DNA from: 3107 sp965216225
GTDB taxonomy: Bacteria > Pseudomonadota > Alphaproteobacteria > Rhodobacterales > Rhodobacteraceae
Length of the DNA: 64,000 nt
Reading direction: 5' to 3'
NCBI GenBank assembly: GCA_965216225.1
Contig: CBDCFF010000023.1
Location: 1-64,000, forward strand
Of this stretch, positions 57,018 through 64,000 are shown in pieces (position 1 is the stretch's first letter; the number at the start of each line of letters is the position of its first letter). A model generated the notes under the pieces. It was not told the DNA's origin, ran no database searches, and saw only the letters and a list, made by a program, of their open reading frames with translations. The position numbers and the translations under genes are program-made.

Positions 57018-57985
57018 CCCGCGCGCCCGTCGCGCTGACCTGCGGCGACCCCTCCGGCATAGGTCCGGAACTCGCCGCAAAAGCCTGGCGCGCGCTGAAG
57101 GAAGACCTGCCTTTCTTTCTGATCGGGGATCCGTCCCATGTGCCGGGGCGGGTTCCGAAAACCACGATCCTTGAACCTGCGGAGACCTTGCGGGTCTGCG
57201 CCGGAGCCCTGCCGGTTCTGCCCCTGATCTTCCCGGCCCCGGCGCGGCGCGGCAACCCGGCCCCGGCCAATGCGCAATCGGTCATCGACGCCATCGCCCG
57301 CGGTGTGCGGCTGGTGAAAGACGGGGCCGCATCGGCCCTGTGCACCTTGCCGATTCACAAGAAGGCGATGAAGGAAGGGGCTGATTTTCCCTATCCCGGC
57401 CATACCGAATATCTGGCCGCGCTCTGCGGTATCGACCGCGCGGTGATGATGCTGGCCGGCCCCGCCCTGCGCGTCGTGCCGGCGACCGTCCACATCGCCC
57501 TGTCGGAGGTTGCGCAGGCCCTCACCCCCGATCTGCTGGAGGACACCCTGCGAATCACCCGCGCCGACCTCATGCGCGACTTCGGGCTTGGCAATCCACG
57601 GGTCGCCGTGGCCGGGCTGAACCCCCATGCGGGCGAAGGCGGCATGATGGGCGCAGAGGATCGGACGATCATCGCCCCGGTCATCGACCGGCTACGGGCC
57701 GAAGGGTGGGCGATCACCGGCCCCCTGCCCGCCGACACGATGTTTCATGAAAAGGCCCGCGCGCAGTACGATGTCGCGGTCTGCATGTATCACGATCAGG
57801 CCCTGATCCCGGTCAAGACGCTCGATTTCGACCGCGCCGTGAACGTGACGCTGGGCCTGCCGGTCATCCGCACCTCCCCCGATCACGGCACCGCATACGA
57901 CATCGCAGGGACGGGCAAGGCGAACCCGGCCAGCCTGATCGAGGCCCTGCGCCTCGCGGCCCGAATGGCAGAGGCGCGAGGATGA
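57014..57985 (+). CDS. pdxA: 4-hydroxythreonine-4-phosphate dehydrogenase
   Basis: 323 residues. PdxA oxidises 4-phosphohydroxy-L-threonine in pyridoxal phosphate synthesis. It has TCGDPSGIGPELAAKAW at the start, PIHKKAMKEGADFPYPGHTEYL with metal and substrate ligands, GLNPHAGEGGMMG and YHDQALIPVKTLDFDRAVNVT. It overlaps surA and rsmA by ATGA on both sides, in the conserved surA-pdxA-rsmA order. Confidence 0.97.
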   Translation: MTRAPVALTCGDPSGIGPELAAKAWRALKEDLPFFLIGDPSHVPGRVPKTTILEPAETLRVCAGALPVLPLIFPAPARRGNPAPANAQSVIDAIARGVRLVKDGAASALCTLPIHKKAMKEGADFPYPGHTEYLAALCGIDRAVMMLAGPALRVVPATVHIALSEVAQALTPDLLEDTLRITRADLMRDFGLGNPRVAVAGLNPHAGEGGMMGAEDRTIIAPVIDRLRAEGWAITGPLPADTMFHEKARAQYDVAVCMYHDQALIPVKTLDFDRAVNVTLGLPVIRTSPDHGTAYDIAGTGKANPASLIEALRLAARMAEARG

Positions 57986-58857
57986 GCGCCATCGACAACC
58001 TGCCCCCGCTGCGGCAGATCATCGGTGATCACCGGCTGGTGGCCAGAAAATCGCTGGGCCAGAACTTCCTGCTGGACCTGAACCTGACCGCCAGGATTGC
58101 CCGGCAGGCAGGCGATCTGAGCGGCTGCGATGTGCTGGAGGTCGGCCCCGGCCCCGGCGGCCTAACCCGCGGGCTGCTGGCCGAGGGCGCAAGACGGGTG
58201 CTGGCTGTCGAGAAAGACCCGCGCTGCCTGCCCGCGCTAGCACAGATCGAAGCCGCCTGCCCCGGGCGCTTGCGGGTAATCATCGGCGACGCGCTGAAAC
58301 TCGACCCGCTCCGGTGCCTGACCCCGCCCATCCGCGTGGTGGCGAACCTGCCCTACAATGTCGGCACCGAACTTCTGGTTCGCTGGCTTACACCCGAAAC
58401 ATGGCCGCCCTGTTGGGACAGCCTCACACTCATGTTCCAGCAGGAAGTCGCCCGGCGCATCACCGCCCGGCCGGGCAGCAAGACATACGGACGCCTCGCC
58501 ATCCTCGCCCAGTGGCGGTGTGAGGGGCGCATCGCGCTTGTCCTGCCGCCAGAGGCGTTCACCCCGCCCCCCAAGGTACATTCCGCCGTGGTCCACCTGA
58601 CACGGCGCGAACGGCCTCTTTTCCCGGCTGACCCGAAAATCCTCTCGCGCGTGGTGGCGCAAGCCTTCAACCAGCGGCGAAAAATGCTGCGGGCATCGCT
58701 GAAAGGGCTGGTTCCCGACATTGAACATCATCTGATCGCGGCGGGCCTGAACCCCACCGACCGCGCCGAACAGATCCCCATCGAAGGTTTCTGCGCCCTG
58801 GCGCGCAGGCTGGAGGGCGCATCGACGGCATCCACGGGATCGGGATCGGAATCGTGA
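57982..58857 (+). CDS. rsmA: 16S rRNA dimethyladenosine transferase
   Basis: 291 residues. KsgA/RsmA dimethylates two adjacent adenines near the 3' end of 16S rRNA. The AdoMet motif is VLEVGPGPGGLTRGLL near residue 50 and the catalytic motif NLPYN is in VVANLPYNVGTELLVRW. A helical C-domain follows. It is the last gene of the lptF-rsmA series. Confidence 0.97.
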   Translation: MSAIDNLPPLRQIIGDHRLVARKSLGQNFLLDLNLTARIARQAGDLSGCDVLEVGPGPGGLTRGLLAEGARRVLAVEKDPRCLPALAQIEAACPGRLRVIIGDALKLDPLRCLTPPIRVVANLPYNVGTELLVRWLTPETWPPCWDSLTLMFQQEVARRITARPGSKTYGRLAILAQWRCEGRIALVLPPEAFTPPPKVHSAVVHLTRRERPLFPADPKILSRVVAQAFNQRRKMLRASLKGLVPDIEHHLIAAGLNPTDRAEQIPIEGFCALARRLEGASTASTGSGSES

Positions 58858-58981
58858 CCGCAATGCGCACGGGCGATGCCACGGCAACCAACGGCCACCG
58901 CACCAGCACTGATGACCGCCGTTTACATTCCCCCACCCCTGCGATAGCCCTGCGCGGGATCATTCGCTGCGAGGGCTGGAC

Positions 58982-60256
58982 ATGAGCATCATCATCGACA
59001 TCATCGGACGCGAGATTCTGGACAGCCGGGGCAACCCGACGATCGAGGTGGACGTGATCCTCGAAGACGGCGCCATGGGCCGGGCCGCCGTACCCTCCGG
59101 TGCCTCGACCGGCGCCCATGAGGCGGTCGAAAAACGCGACGGCGACAAATCCCGCTATATGGGCAAGGGCGTGCAGGGGGCGGTCGGGGCCGTGAATGGC
59201 GAGATCGCCGAAACCCTGATCGGCCTTGACGCGACCGAACAGACCGCCATCGACGGCGCGATGATCGAACTTGACGGCACCGACAACAAGGGCCGTCTGG
59301 GCGCGAACGCGATCCTCGGCGTTTCCCTGGCCATGGCCCGGGCCGCCGCCGATTTCACCACCCTGCCGCTTTACCGGTATGTCGGCGGCGTATCGGCCCG
59401 TGTCCTGCCGGTGCCGATGATGAACATCATCAATGGCGGCGAACATGCCGACAACCCGATCGACATTCAGGAATTCATGATCATGCCGGTCGGCGCGGGC
59501 AACATTCGCGACGCCGTGCGCATCGGCTCCGAAGTTTTCCACACGCTGGGGAAAGAGCTTTCCGCAGCGGGCCTGTCCACCGGCATCGGCGATGAGGGCG
59601 GCTTTGCCCCCAATCTCGGCTCCACCCGCGATGCGCTCGATTTCATCCTGAAATCCATTGAAAAGGCAGGCTGCGCGCCGGGCGAGGATATTTTTCTGGC
59701 CCTCGATTGCGCCGCCACCGAATATTTCGAGGGCGGCAGGTATGAGCTTGCGGGCGAAGGAAAATCCCTCGGCCCCGGCGAAAATGTCGCCTGTCTGGAA
59801 GCCCTGGTGAACGACTATCCCATCATCTCGATCGAAGATGGCTGTTCCGAGGATGACTGGGACGGCTGGAAGATGCTCACCGACACGCTGGGGGGGCGCG
59901 TGCAACTGGTCGGCGACGATCTGTTCGTCACCAACCCGGCCCGCCTGACCGAGGGGATCGAAAAAGGCTGCGCCAATTCCCTGCTGGTCAAGGTCAACCA
60001 GATCGGGACGCTTACCGAAGCACTCGCCGCTATGGACCTCGCCCACCGCAACCGCATGACCTGTGTGATGAGCCACCGCTCTGGCGAGACCGAAGACGCC
60101 ACCATCGCCGACCTCGCCGTCGCCACCAATTGCGGGCAGATCAAGGCTGGCTCTCTCTCCCGTTCCGACCGGCTGGCGAAATACAACCAGTTGATCCGGA
60201 TCGAGGAGGCGCTGGGCGACACCGCAGTCTACGCCGGACGCTCGATCCTGCGATAA
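58982..60256 (+). CDS. eno: Enolase
   Basis: 424 residues. It interconverts 2-phosphoglycerate and phosphoenolpyruvate. Visible landmarks are GREILDSRGNPTIEVDV, PSGASTGAHEAVEKRDGD, the active-site loop IEDGCSEDDWDGW, LLVKVNQIGTLTEA (catalytic Lys) and the signature region SHRSGETEDATIAD. Complete, with its own 124-bp leader. Confidence 0.98.
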   Translation: MSIIIDIIGREILDSRGNPTIEVDVILEDGAMGRAAVPSGASTGAHEAVEKRDGDKSRYMGKGVQGAVGAVNGEIAETLIGLDATEQTAIDGAMIELDGTDNKGRLGANAILGVSLAMARAAADFTTLPLYRYVGGVSARVLPVPMMNIINGGEHADNPIDIQEFMIMPVGAGNIRDAVRIGSEVFHTLGKELSAAGLSTGIGDEGGFAPNLGSTRDALDFILKSIEKAGCAPGEDIFLALDCAATEYFEGGRYELAGEGKSLGPGENVACLEALVNDYPIISIEDGCSEDDWDGWKMLTDTLGGRVQLVGDDLFVTNPARLTEGIEKGCANSLLVKVNQIGTLTEALAAMDLAHRNRMTCVMSHRSGETEDATIADLAVATNCGQIKAGSLSRSDRLAKYNQLIRIEEALGDTAVYAGRSILR

Positions 60257-60322
60257 CTGCGGGCGCACATCGCAGGGCGGGGGTTTACTCCACCGCCACA
60301 GCGTTTTCCCGGAACCGTTGCC

Positions 60323-61438
60323 TCACCCGCAACAGGCGGCGTCGCCCGGATGGCTCAGCCGCCCGCCGACCACCGCTGACCTTGCCCCGGTCGTGCCGGG
60401 CGCAGACGTGGGCAACCCTTTCGCCACCCGCACCGCCAGATAGGCGAATGCCTGTGCTTCGAGCATGTCGCCATCCAGCCCCACCGCCTCGACCGGCGTC
60501 ACCGGACAATCGACCGCCGCGGCCAGCATCGCCATCATGACCGGGTTGCGCCGCCCGCCACCGGCAACGAAAACTGCCCCTGGCGCTATCGGGCAATGTT
60601 CCAGCCCCCGCGCCACAGAGGCGGCAACGGTCGCAGTCAGCGTCGCCGCAGCGTCCGCATCGTCAAGATCGGCCACCCGCCCCGACAGATCGGGAAACCC
60701 GTCCCGGTCGAGCGATTTCGGCGGCATTCTGAAGAAATACCCGTTTTCCAGAAAGTCGGAGACCACATCCCCGTCAACCGTGCCCCGCGCCGCCAGCGCG
60801 CCATCCGCATCCTGGTGTTCCTGCCGCCGACTGGCCATCAGATCATTGACCGGCGCATTCGCGGGCCCGGTATCGAATGCCAGCAGCGCGCCATCCTCCT
60901 CTGGCAGTTCCGCGCGCGCATCCACCCAGGTCAGATTGCCGACGCCGCCCAGATTCAGAAACGCCACCACCCCGTCCAGCTCCAGATACCGCGCACAGGC
61001 ATGATGGTAAAAGGGCGCCAGCGGCGCGCCCTCGCCGCCCATCCCGACATCCATGCTGCGGAAATCCCAGACCACCGGCAGATTCAGCATTTCCGCCAGA
61101 ATACGGCCGTCGCCCGCCTGATGGGTGCCGCGACCGCGCGGATCGTGGGCCAGGGTCTGGCCGTGAAATCCGACCAGTTCCGCACCTTCAAAACCCGACA
61201 GCAGTTCCCCGTGGGCTGCCTCCACGATTGCGGCGGCCCCGGCCACGCCCTGCTCCTCCGGCCAACGCCCCAGCGCCGCCTTTATCGCCGCCCGCTCCTG
61301 CCCGGAATAAGCGCGATACGCAGTCTTTCCGAGCTCCAGGATACGGTGTCCGTCGGTCAACAGCATCGCGGCATCCACACCATCCATGGATGTCCCGGAC
61401 ATCGCCCCCAGCGCCCGGATCCGTTCCGCCGTCAACAT
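60323..61438 (-). CDS. anmK: Anhydro-N-acetylmuramic acid kinase
   Basis: 371 residues. AnmK opens and phosphorylates 1,6-anhydroMurNAc in murein recycling. The ATP-binding motif GAMSGTSMDGVDAA is at about 11-24; VGFHGQTLAHDP, FLNLGGVGNLTWV and GNDTGPAN-type FDTGPANAPVNDLM follow. AAGGAAAAGG precedes ATG 61438. It is convergent with eno and divergent from tyrS. Confidence 0.95.
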   Translation of the reverse strand: MLTAERIRALGAMSGTSMDGVDAAMLLTDGHRILELGKTAYRAYSGQERAAIKAALGRWPEEQGVAGAAAIVEAAHGELLSGFEGAELVGFHGQTLAHDPRGRGTHQAGDGRILAEMLNLPVVWDFRSMDVGMGGEGAPLAPFYHHACARYLELDGVVAFLNLGGVGNLTWVDARAELPEEDGALLAFDTGPANAPVNDLMASRRQEHQDADGALAARGTVDGDVVSDFLENGYFFRMPPKSLDRDGFPDLSGRVADLDDADAAATLTATVAASVARGLEHCPIAPGAVFVAGGGRRNPVMMAMLAAAVDCPVTPVEAVGLDGDMLEAQAFAYLAVRVAKGLPTSAPGTTGARSAVVGGRLSHPGDAACCG

Positions 61439-61460
61439 GGCCTTTTCCTTTGCCGCCCGC

Positions 61461-61479
61461 CCCGATATACTCTATCGGG
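61461..61479. promoter_or_regulatory. Inverted repeat in the anmK-tyrS divergent promoter
   Basis: CCCGATA and TATCGGG, 7 bp each with a 5-nt spacer, lie in the 67 bp between the two start codons. TATACT at 61465-61470 resembles a -10 box for tyrS. It could be an operator for either gene or a hairpin in the tyrS leader. Confidence 0.4.
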
Positions 61480-61505
61480 TATGTCCGAACATGGATCAAG
61501 GACCG

Positions 61506-62759
61506 ATGACCTGCCATCCCAAATCCGATTTTCTGCGCGTAATGATCAAGCGCGGCTTTCTGGCCGGCTGCACCGATTATCAGGGGCTGGACAAAGCCCT
61601 GACCGCCGGGGTGGTCCCTGCCTATATCGGTTTTGACGCGACGGCGAAATCGCTGCATGTGGGCAGCCTCATCCAGATCATGATGCTGCGCTGGCTGCAA
61701 AAAACCGGTCACAAGCCACTTGTCCTGATGGGGGGGGGCACGACAAGGGTGGGCGACCCCAGCTTTCGCGCCGACGAACGCCCGCTGCTGACGCCTGCAC
61801 AGATCGATGGCAACATCCGGGCGATCAGACAGGTCTTCGCCAGATACGTGACATTCGGGGAAGGTGCCGCCGATGCGCTGATGCTCGACAATGCCGAATG
61901 GCTGGACGGGCTCAACTACCTCGACTTCCTGCGCGACATCGGCCGTCATTTCTCGGTCAACCGGATGCTGTCCTTCGAGAGCGTCAAGTCGCGCCTCGAC
62001 CGGGACCAGAGCCTCAGCTTCCTCGAATTCAACTACATGATCCTGCAAGCCTATGACTTTCTGGAACTGAACCGCCGCCATGGCTGCCTGTTGCAGATGG
62101 GGGGATCGGACCAGTGGGGCAACATCGTCAACGGCATCGACCTGACCCGCCGGATACTGGATCGGGAAATCCATGGCCTGACCTCGCCGCTTCTGACCAC
62201 CTCGAACGGCGCAAAAATGGGCAAGAGCCGGCACGGCGCGGTCTGGCTGAACGCCGACATGCGCCCGACTTATGAGTTCTGGCAGTTCTGGCGCAACACG
62301 GCAGATGCCGATGTCGGCCGCTTCCTGAAGTTCTACACAGAGCTTCCGATCGAAGAATGCAACCGGCTCGGCGCGTTGAAAGGCGCTGAAATCAACGATG
62401 CCAAGATCGTTCTGGCCAATGCGGCGACGACGCTTTGCCATGGCGTTCAAGCCGCCGCCGCCGCCGAAACCACCGCCCGCGAGGTGTTCGGGAAAGGCGG
62501 CGTGGGCGACGACCTTCCGACGCTCGTATTGGGCGCCGAAGACCTGGACGGCGGTATCTCCATCGTGCAGTTGATCGTCAGATCCGGCCTGGCGAAATCC
62601 GGCAAGGAAGCCCGACGCCTGATCGCAGAGAACGGCGCCCGGATGAATGACGAGCTATTGACCGATGCCGGGTTGACCATCGACGCCGACCGCCTTTCCG
62701 CCCCCGTCAGGCTCAGCGCCGGAAAGAAACGCCACGCGCTCATCCGGCTCGGCACCTGA
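61506..62759 (+). CDS. tyrS: Tyrosyl-tRNA synthetase
   Basis: 417 residues from ATG 61506 behind AAGGACC. Class I synthetase: the HIGH-type motif is in GFDATAKSLHVGSLIQ, the tyrosine-binding region in FLEFNYMILQAYDF and QMGGSDQWGNIVNG, and the KMSKS-type loop is KMGKS. An S4-like RNA-binding domain is at the C-terminus (VRSGLAKSGKEARRLI). Confidence 0.97.
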   Translation: MTCHPKSDFLRVMIKRGFLAGCTDYQGLDKALTAGVVPAYIGFDATAKSLHVGSLIQIMMLRWLQKTGHKPLVLMGGGTTRVGDPSFRADERPLLTPAQIDGNIRAIRQVFARYVTFGEGAADALMLDNAEWLDGLNYLDFLRDIGRHFSVNRMLSFESVKSRLDRDQSLSFLEFNYMILQAYDFLELNRRHGCLLQMGGSDQWGNIVNGIDLTRRILDREIHGLTSPLLTTSNGAKMGKSRHGAVWLNADMRPTYEFWQFWRNTADADVGRFLKFYTELPIEECNRLGALKGAEINDAKIVLANAATTLCHGVQAAAAAETTAREVFGKGGVGDDLPTLVLGAEDLDGGISIVQLIVRSGLAKSGKEARRLIAENGARMNDELLTDAGLTIDADRLSAPVRLSAGKKRHALIRLGT

Positions 62760-62760
62760 T

Positions 62761-62790
62761 CTTCTCCTTTGCAAAATACTCTCGGGGGTT
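62761..62790 (-). repeat. Intergenic element GAGTATTTT..AGGAGAAG, copy 3
   Basis: On the minus strand it reads GAGAGTATTTTGCAAAGGAG followed by AAG, and lies 1 bp after the tyrS stop. It shares its core with the copies at 9804-9835 and 31411-31442. Confidence 0.55.
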
Positions 62791-62810
62791 TGGGGGCGGA
62801 CAGCCCCCAA
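62790..62810 (+). terminator. Hairpin downstream of tyrS
   Basis: TTGGGGGC and GCCCCCAA form a perfect 8-bp stem with loop GGACA. No long T tract follows, so it may block 3' decay or end transcription from either side. Confidence 0.6.
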
Positions 62811-62849
62811 TACGACAAATGACGTGCAGGCGCAGCCTGCGCCGCCCGA

Positions 62850-63815
62850 TCAGTCCAGCATCCAGTCGCCATCCGGAAAAAAGGCATGGAAGGCAAAGGC
62901 GAACATGATGTCGTGGGGCACATCGCGCCCCTGCCCGTCCCGCACCCGAATCGTGCCCACATCACGGCCATCGGCAATCAACGCAGTGTCCAGAGCCGAT
63001 GCCTGACCGGATGCCCAGTTGATCACCAGTCCGGCTTCGCGCACTTCCTGCTCCTGCCGCAGCCGCTCCAGCGTCCAGGCCCGATCACCGGCGCGCACGA
63101 CACGGGCCAGAGGCGGTATTCCGTGGGGCGGCAATTCCCCGCGATAAAGAAACGGCCGGCGGGAACTGTCATAGTTCACATAAGGGTTGCGGCCATACGA
63201 CCGTCGCGCATCGGGCTCATCCATCACCGCGCCCTCGGGATTGCGCGCCCTGAACTCCGCCCAGCTTTCCATCCAGGCGGGCAATTGCACAAGCCCGGTT
63301 CCGGTATGGCGCCCGACGATCCCGGCGCCGGTGGCCTGCTGCCACCAGCTTTCGGTCTGGCGATCATACATTACCATGTCGGAATTTCTGAGCTTTCCCG
63401 ACACCCCGAATTCCAGCACATCGCCCCCGACCCGCCGGTCGAAGACCATGCCAGAGTTGCACAGCGGACAGAAGGTCACGGCAACCGGCACGCCGCCCGC
63501 GACATCGTTCACGATCTCGTGCCAGGTCAGATAGCGGATCGGATAGGCGCGCGGGACCTCGCCATCAATCTCCAGCGTCATGACCGGCTCGCGCTCCCCC
63601 AGCCGTGTTTCCTGCGCCGCGGAAATGAAATCCGGGCCGGTGATCGCCGGAATGCCGTCTTTCGGGGGGCCGCCCGAAAGAATTTCGTCCCAGTTCTCGA
63701 TGCTGGTTGTGGAAAAATCCGTATCCGGCCATTCTGTTCGCCAGAAATCAGGATTTGCGTGCGCACCTCCGACCGACAGCAGAAAAACGGCAATGAACCG
63801 TATCCAGAGGGACAT
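62850..63815 (-). CDS. DUF3179 domain-containing exported protein
   Basis: 321 residues from ATG 63815, chosen for the AAGGAGCG site before it. Signal peptide of about 20 residues (MSLWIRFIAVFLLSVGGAHA). The DUF3179 core includes PRAYPIRYLTWHEIVND, VAVTFCPLCNSGMVFDR with a CPLC cysteine pair, FGVSGKLRNSDMVMYDRQT and ESWWQQATG. The family's function is unknown; the CPLC pair suggests metal or redox binding. Confidence 0.85.
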   Translation of the reverse strand: MSLWIRFIAVFLLSVGGAHANPDFWRTEWPDTDFSTTSIENWDEILSGGPPKDGIPAITGPDFISAAQETRLGEREPVMTLEIDGEVPRAYPIRYLTWHEIVNDVAGGVPVAVTFCPLCNSGMVFDRRVGGDVLEFGVSGKLRNSDMVMYDRQTESWWQQATGAGIVGRHTGTGLVQLPAWMESWAEFRARNPEGAVMDEPDARRSYGRNPYVNYDSSRRPFLYRGELPPHGIPPLARVVRAGDRAWTLERLRQEQEVREAGLVINWASGQASALDTALIADGRDVGTIRVRDGQGRDVPHDIMFAFAFHAFFPDGDWMLD

Positions 63816-63906
63816 GGAACGCTCCTTCATCAGGAATTGCCTACAGGTATGGGCCGTTGCAGGGGGCCTGCATAGCCCCGCGCACGCGATTGTGAGAATG
63901 CGGCAC

Positions 63907-64000
63907 TCAGCGGCGCGCCCCGGCGGCCCGGCTTGGCAATCGCTCCCATTCGCGGTCCCTGATCAGTTTCCCGAACGCATGTCGCAGCGCCTGGAAACCG
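63907..64000 (-). CDS. C-terminus of an unidentified protein (cut by window edge)
   Basis: The minus strand is open from the edge for about 30 codons to TGA at 63907-63909, ending in REWERLPSRAAGARR. The basic helical tail looks like coding DNA and is oriented as if upstream of the DUF3179 gene, with a 91-bp gap. Too little is present to name a family. Confidence 0.4.
   Translation of the reverse strand, partial: GFQALRHAFGKLIRDREWERLPSRAAGARR

Overview
The window looks like a chromosomal segment of a Rhodobacteraceae-type alphaproteobacterium. The DNA is GC-rich. It carries a TrgA-family gene, a circularly permuted two-piece tmRNA, an SspB-alpha ClpXP adaptor, FzlA, malyl-CoA lyase and AcuI. 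It also has the gene order lptF-lptG-lptD-surA-pdxA-rsmA. Most of it is housekeeping DNA; two blocks are insertion-sequence (IS) clusters.

Layout. 1-9.8 kb: edge of a trgA-like gene, a broken class V aminotransferase, acuI, the permuted ssrA next to sspB, fumC with a small RHH protein, a P450/serine-hydrolase pair, ccdA, tRNA-Leu(GAG) and lipB. 9.95-21.9 kb: a nested accessory block. Two ends of one metallo-beta-lactamase-fold hydrolase gene lie 11.6 kb apart. Between them is a two-gene operon (secreted protein plus small membrane protein). Its first gene is split by an IS5-IS630-IS5 array, and that IS630 was itself hit by IS256, IS21 and IS66 elements. Target duplications I can read on both sides prove most of the order, and removing the array restores a perfect 142-codon ORF. 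A second, decayed IS256 sits beside this. 22-36.6 kb: an adenine/cytosine DNA methyltransferase fused to a nuclease-like domain, priA, a zinc-ribbon membrane protein, plsC, accA, malyl-CoA lyase, a dgcN-dgcA-D-amino-acid aminotransferase operon, mtgA, fzlA, queG and a CPBP-family membrane protein. 36.66-39.5 kb: a second IS array (IS5, IS630, IS5) placed exactly at the stop codon of the CPBP gene. 39.6-64 kb: a likely amino-acid (lysine?) catabolic trio, pabB-pabC, cfa, aspS, a DHFR-like reductase, pepA-holC, the outer-membrane biogenesis operon, eno, anmK, tyrS and a DUF3179 protein.

How the genes work together. ssrA and sspB form one ribosome-rescue and tag-delivery unit. dgcN, dgcA and the D-amino-acid transaminase suggest use of D-glutamate or other D-amino acids, which fits the wall-linked mtgA and anmK nearby. 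lptF, lptG, lptD and surA build and export the outer membrane. AccA, PlsC and Cfa serve membrane lipid synthesis. I found no CRISPR array, rRNA operon, prophage or plasmid origin.
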